7,602 nucleotides of DNA from Bacillota bacterium (GTDB taxonomy: Bacteria; Bacillota_A; Clostridia; Peptostreptococcales; Anaerovoracaceae): contig JAFYLX010000073.1 in assembly GCA_017556895.1 (NCBI GenBank), positions 1 to 7,602 of the forward strand. The letters are read 5' to 3'. Positions 5,408 to 7,602 of this stretch are shown one piece after another (within the stretch, counting starts at the first letter, position 1; each line of letters begins with the position of its first letter). The translations under genes were made by a program, and so were the position numbers. Below the pieces are notes generated by a model. The model did no database searches, was not told the origin of the DNA, and saw only the letters and a list, made by a program, of their open reading frames with translations.

Positions 5408-6517
5408 ATGGATCCAAGAGTTAAAGAGTTATCAAAGTTATTAACATCATACTCCTGCAATCTGCAGAAAGGTGAAAAAGTATTAATAGATTATGAAGGT
5501 GAGTGCTGTCGTCCCCTAGTTAGACAGCTTATCAAAGATGCTTATGCATTAGGCGCTAAACCATATGTTAACCACAGAGATGGTACTATTTTAAGAGAAA
5601 TCTTATTAGGTGCTGATGAAGAGCAGATCGAATTCCAGAACGACTATCAGTTATACCAGATGCAGGGCATGGACGCTTATATCGCTGTAAGAGCAGGAGA
5701 AAACACATCCGAACTTGCAGATGTCCCATCAGAAAAGCTTAACATGTATTACAAGCTTACTAGCCCTACTTTAGACTATCGTGTTAACAAGACTAAGTGG
5801 GTAGTTTTAAGATATCCTAATCCTTCTATGGCTCAGCTTGCAAATAAGAGTCAGGAAGCCTTCGAAGACTTCTATTTCGATGTTTGTACACTAGACTATA
5901 AGAAGATGAGCGACGCTATGACTCCGCTTGTTGAGTTAATGAACAAAACTGATAAAGTTCGTATCGTAGGCCCAGGCACTGACTTAACATTCTCCATTAA
6001 GGATATTCCTGCAGTTAAATGCGACGGAGAACGCAACATTCCTGACGGTGAAGTTTATACTGCACCTGTTAAAGATTCTATGAATGGCGTTATTACTTAT
6101 AATACATTCTCTGAAGAGCAGGGCTTTACTTTCGAAAACATTAAATTCGAAATCGAAAATGGTAAAATTGTAAAGGCAACTGCAAACGATACCGAAAGAA
6201 TCAATGCATTACTTGATACAGATGAAGGCGCTCGTTACTTCGGTGAATTCGCAATCGGTGTTAACCCATACATTCTTCATCCAATGAAAGACACATTATT
6301 CGATGAAAAGATTTGCGGAAGCTTCCACCTAACTCCTGGTAAGTGTTATGAAGACGCTGATAACGGCAATCACTCTTCTGTTCACTGGGATTTAGTAATG
6401 ATTCAGCGTCCTGAATACGGCGGTGGCGAAATCTACTTCGACGACGTACTAGTTAGAAAAGACGGCGTGTTCGTAATAGACGAACTAAAGGGCTTAAATC
6501 CTGAAAATTTAAAATAA
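5408..6517 (+). CDS. M29-family (thermophilic) metallo-aminopeptidase
   Basis: Aminopeptidases of family M29 (AmpS, AmpT, PepS) remove N-terminal residues from peptides in the cytoplasm using a two-metal centre. The 369-residue protein is slightly shorter than the usual 400-410. All residues that correspond to the known metal ligands and active-site Tyr of Thermus AmpT are present: Glu215 in IPDGEVYTAP, Glu280 in FGEFAIG, His307 in GSFHLTPGKCY with Tyr314 seven residues later, and His326/Asp328 in SVHWD. The stretch between His307 and His326 is 19 residues, against 31 in Thermus, so a loop is shortened. The ATG at 5408 follows a perfect AAGGAGG with six bases spacing; an upstream in-frame GTG at 5366 overlaps the promoter and is rejected. 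It appears monocistronic, ending in a hairpin terminator. Confidence 0.92.
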   Translation: MDPRVKELSKLLTSYSCNLQKGEKVLIDYEGECCRPLVRQLIKDAYALGAKPYVNHRDGTILREILLGADEEQIEFQNDYQLYQMQGMDAYIAVRAGENTSELADVPSEKLNMYYKLTSPTLDYRVNKTKWVVLRYPNPSMAQLANKSQEAFEDFYFDVCTLDYKKMSDAMTPLVELMNKTDKVRIVGPGTDLTFSIKDIPAVKCDGERNIPDGEVYTAPVKDSMNGVITYNTFSEEQGFTFENIKFEIENGKIVKATANDTERINALLDTDEGARYFGEFAIGVNPYILHPMKDTLFDEKICGSFHLTPGKCYEDADNGNHSSVHWDLVMIQRPEYGGGEIYFDDVLVRKDGVFVIDELKGLNPENLK

Positions 6518-6523
6518 CTATAC

Positions 6524-6551
6524 AAATGGCGCCATATATGGTGCCATTTTT
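6524..6551 (+). terminator. Rho-independent terminator of the aminopeptidase gene
   Basis: ATGGCGCCAT (6526-6535) pairs with ATGGTGCCAT (6538-6547), ten pairs with one G-U, extended by two A-T pairs. The inner pairs must open to allow a loop. A run of five Ts ends the signal (6547-6551). It lies seven bases past the stop codon and just before the lexA operator. Confidence 0.85.
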
Positions 6552-6563
6552 CACATCAAAATC

Positions 6564-6579
6564 GTGAACATTTGTTTAC
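6564..6579 (+). promoter_or_regulatory. LexA operator (SOS box) upstream of lexA
   Basis: GTGAACATTTGTTTAC is an inverted repeat with one mismatched position and contains GAAC-N4-GTTT, one base from the Firmicutes SOS core GAAC-N4-GTTC (the Bacillus box is CGAACRNRYGTTCG). It overlaps the first five bases of the -35 element, the arrangement expected for autorepression of lexA. The match is imperfect, but the position strongly supports it. Confidence 0.72.
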
Positions 6580-6603
6580 TTTTTGTTCGCATTATGCTAT
6601 ACT
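6575..6603 (+). promoter_or_regulatory. SigmaA-type promoter of lexA
   Basis: TTTACT (6575-6580) and TATACT (6598-6603) are separated by 17 bp, and TGC directly before the -10 makes an extended -10. The -35 lies within the SOS box, so bound LexA would block polymerase. Transcription would start about 23 bases before the lexA ATG. Confidence 0.8.
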
Positions 6604-6632
6604 ATATTTGAAATTTAAGGAAGGTGACAATT

Positions 6633-7289
6633 ATGGCTGCATTAAAAGAACGCGAACAAAGAATTCTTAACTATATGAAAGAAGAGATTAAGACTAAAGG
6701 ATATCCTCCAACAGTTAGAGAGATTTGCTTTGCACTTAATATCAAATCTACTTCTACTGCTCACAAGGACATCGAAAATCTTGTTAAGCAGGGCTATTTA
6801 GTTAAAGACCCTTCCAAGCCTCGTGCGTTGATGGTTGTTGATCCTGAAGGCAAAGATGATAAGACTTCTTCAAGCACAAACATCAATATAAAGGAACGCG
6901 AAGATATAATCGATATCCCTGTAATAGGCAGAGTTGCCGCTGGTACTCCAATTCTTGCAGAACAGAACATTGAAGATACATTCCCTATCCCTGCTCGTTA
7001 CGCCGGTTCCGGCACAAACTATATGCTACGTGTACGTGGCGAAAGTATGATTGAAGCAGGCATTATGGATGGAGACTTAATTCTTGTTCAGCAGGCAGAC
7101 AATGCACATAACGGAGAGATCGTAGTAGCAATGATCGACGGTTTTGAAAGCGAAGCAACAGTTAAGACGTTCTATAGAGAAGACGAATATATTAGACTTC
7201 AGCCTGAGAATTCTTCAATGAGTCCTATCATCGTTAAAGATGTTAAGATTCTGGGCAAAGTTAAAGGAGTATTTAGATATTTCAGCTAG
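6633..7289 (+). CDS. lexA: LexA repressor, SOS regulator
   Basis: LexA represses DNA-damage genes and is inactivated when RecA filaments trigger its self-cleavage. The 218-residue protein has an N-terminal winged helix-turn-helix (about 1-68: LNYMKEEIKTKGYPPTVREICFALNIKSTSTAHKDIENL, then LVKDPSKPRAL), a linker (about 70-90) and a C-terminal S24 peptidase domain. The cleavage site Ala103-Gly104 (in VAAGTP), the catalytic Ser138 (in RGESM) and Lys178 (in EATVKTF) are all present, so it should be autocleavable. The ATG at 6633 follows AAGGTGA with five bases spacing; an in-frame GTG at 6624 lies inside that ribosome site and is rejected. It is monocistronic, with a LexA box over its own -35 and a hairpin terminator after it. 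The linker is rich in Asp, Lys and Ser. Confidence 0.97.
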   Translation: MAALKEREQRILNYMKEEIKTKGYPPTVREICFALNIKSTSTAHKDIENLVKQGYLVKDPSKPRALMVVDPEGKDDKTSSSTNINIKEREDIIDIPVIGRVAAGTPILAEQNIEDTFPIPARYAGSGTNYMLRVRGESMIEAGIMDGDLILVQQADNAHNGEIVVAMIDGFESEATVKTFYREDEYIRLQPENSSMSPIIVKDVKILGKVKGVFRYFS

Positions 7290-7294
7290 TTTTT

Positions 7295-7319
7295 ACCCGC
7301 TTTTTTAAGCGGGTTTTTT
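7295..7319 (+). terminator. Rho-independent terminator of lexA
   Basis: ACCCGCTT (7295-7302) pairs perfectly with AAGCGGGT (7307-7314) across a four-T loop and is followed by a T-run to 7319. It lies five bases past the lexA stop codon. The -35 of the next gene begins only two bases later. Confidence 0.92.
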
Positions 7320-7320
7320 G

Positions 7321-7349
7321 TTGTCTTTTTTGCAGGGCTATGATATTAT
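7321..7349 (+). promoter_or_regulatory. SigmaA-type promoter of the ABC-F gene
   Basis: TTGTCT (7321-7326) and TATTAT (7344-7349) are separated by 17 bp, with TGA directly before the -10 (extended -10). Transcription would start near 7356, giving a leader of about 74 bases. Confidence 0.7.
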
Positions 7350-7353
7350 ATTC

Positions 7354-7403
7354 AGCGGTCAGCAGTCGGCTGACTACTCTCAAGGAAGGCCGGAGTCCCG
7401 GCT
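7354..7403 (+). other. Two hairpins in the ABC-F gene leader
   Basis: GTCAGC (7358-7363) pairs perfectly with GCTGAC (7369-7374) across five bases. GCCGG (7389-7393) pairs perfectly with CCGGC (7398-7402) across four bases, with an extra G-U pair outside. They fall in the predicted 5' untranslated RNA, before the AAGGAG ribosome site at 7416-7421. Neither is followed by a T-run, so a simple terminator is not evident. ABC-F resistance genes are often controlled by leader attenuation, but nothing here proves it. Confidence 0.5.
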
Positions 7404-7429
7404 AGCAAATTTACTAAGGAGAATTATAG

Positions 7430-7602
7430 ATGAGTTTATTAATAGTAGAAAAAGTAACCCACGGTTTTGGCGCAAGACAGATTCTAGAAGATGCATCCTT
7501 TAGATTATTAAAGGGCGAGCACATCGGTCTAGTTGGTGCCAACGGTGAAGGTAAATCTACATTCTTAAATATTATTACAGGTAAAATCATGCCAGATGCC
7601 GG
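7430..7602 (+). CDS. ABC-F family ATP-binding protein, 5' end only
   Basis: ABC-F proteins carry two ATP-binding domains without membrane segments and act on the ribosome, either in translation (EttA-like roles) or in antibiotic protection. Only the first 57 complete codons are in the window. They read MSLLIVEKVTHGFGARQILEDASF and then GLVGANGEGKSTFLNIITG, with the Walker A motif at residues 36-44 (GANGEGKST). The NGEGKS form and the start with a short strand, followed by a statement of the bound-ligand loop without a transmembrane part, fit ABC-F best. The ATG at 7430 follows AAGGAG with eight bases spacing. The gene continues past the right edge, so the linker, second domain and subfamily are unseen. 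An ordinary ABC transporter ATPase cannot be fully excluded. Confidence 0.8.
   Translation, partial: MSLLIVEKVTHGFGARQILEDASFRLLKGEHIGLVGANGEGKSTFLNIITGKIMPDA

Noticed and set aside
7340..7405. A 21-codon open frame (ATG at 7340, TAG at 7403-7405) just before the ABC-F gene, resembling a leader peptide.
   Set aside because: Its ATG lies upstream of the predicted transcription start and overlaps the -10 region, and only a weak AGGG precedes it. It would be translated only in read-through transcripts from lexA.
7318..7503. Plus-strand open frame of 61 codons overlapping the ABC-F start.
   Set aside because: It runs in a different frame through the promoter and leader, and the ABC-F frame has the Walker A motif and the ribosome site.

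Overview
The window reads as ordinary chromosomal DNA from a low-GC, spore-forming member of the Bacillota, most likely class Clostridia. Three things point that way: a compact three-gene spoVAC-spoVAD-spoVAE operon (the reduced SpoVA set usual in clostridia), strong AGGAGG-type ribosome binding sites before nearly every gene, and a LexA with a Firmicutes-like SOS operator. I cannot name a genus from sequence alone. I see no mobile element, CRISPR array, rRNA or tRNA.

Layout, left to right. A minus-strand LytR-CpsA-Psr (LCP) wall-polymer ligase gene runs off the left edge (1-1106) and has its own extended -10 promoter. Just upstream of it lies the terminator of the next minus-strand unit, spoVAC-spoVAD-spoVAE (3152 down to 1271), whose products move dipicolinic acid in the forespore. 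The 95-bp gap 3153-3247 is divergent: spoVAC leaves to the left, and maf (nucleotide pyrophosphatase) followed by mscL (large mechanosensitive channel) leaves to the right. mscL converges on a minus-strand lipid kinase of the DgkB/YegS type (4324-5277), and the two share a bidirectional hairpin terminator. The kinase is divergent from an M29-family metallo-aminopeptidase (5408-6517). lexA follows (6633-7289), with its promoter, operator and terminator visible. The 5' end of an ABC-F ATPase gene (7430 onward) runs off the right edge behind a promoter and a short, structured leader.

Functionally the genes are a mix of housekeeping and envelope or stress functions: wall polymer attachment, spore DPA transport, nucleotide-pool cleansing, osmotic release, lipid phosphorylation, peptide turnover, SOS control and ribosome-associated ABC-F activity. 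Every gene longer than 100 codons falls in a well-known family with intact diagnostic motifs. I do not find a convincing undescribed system. The observations worth a second look are regulatory: the SOS operator with an extra half-site one helical turn away, the tightly packed terminator/promoter junctions, an extra hairpin in the spoVA 3' UTR, and the ABC-F leader hairpins.
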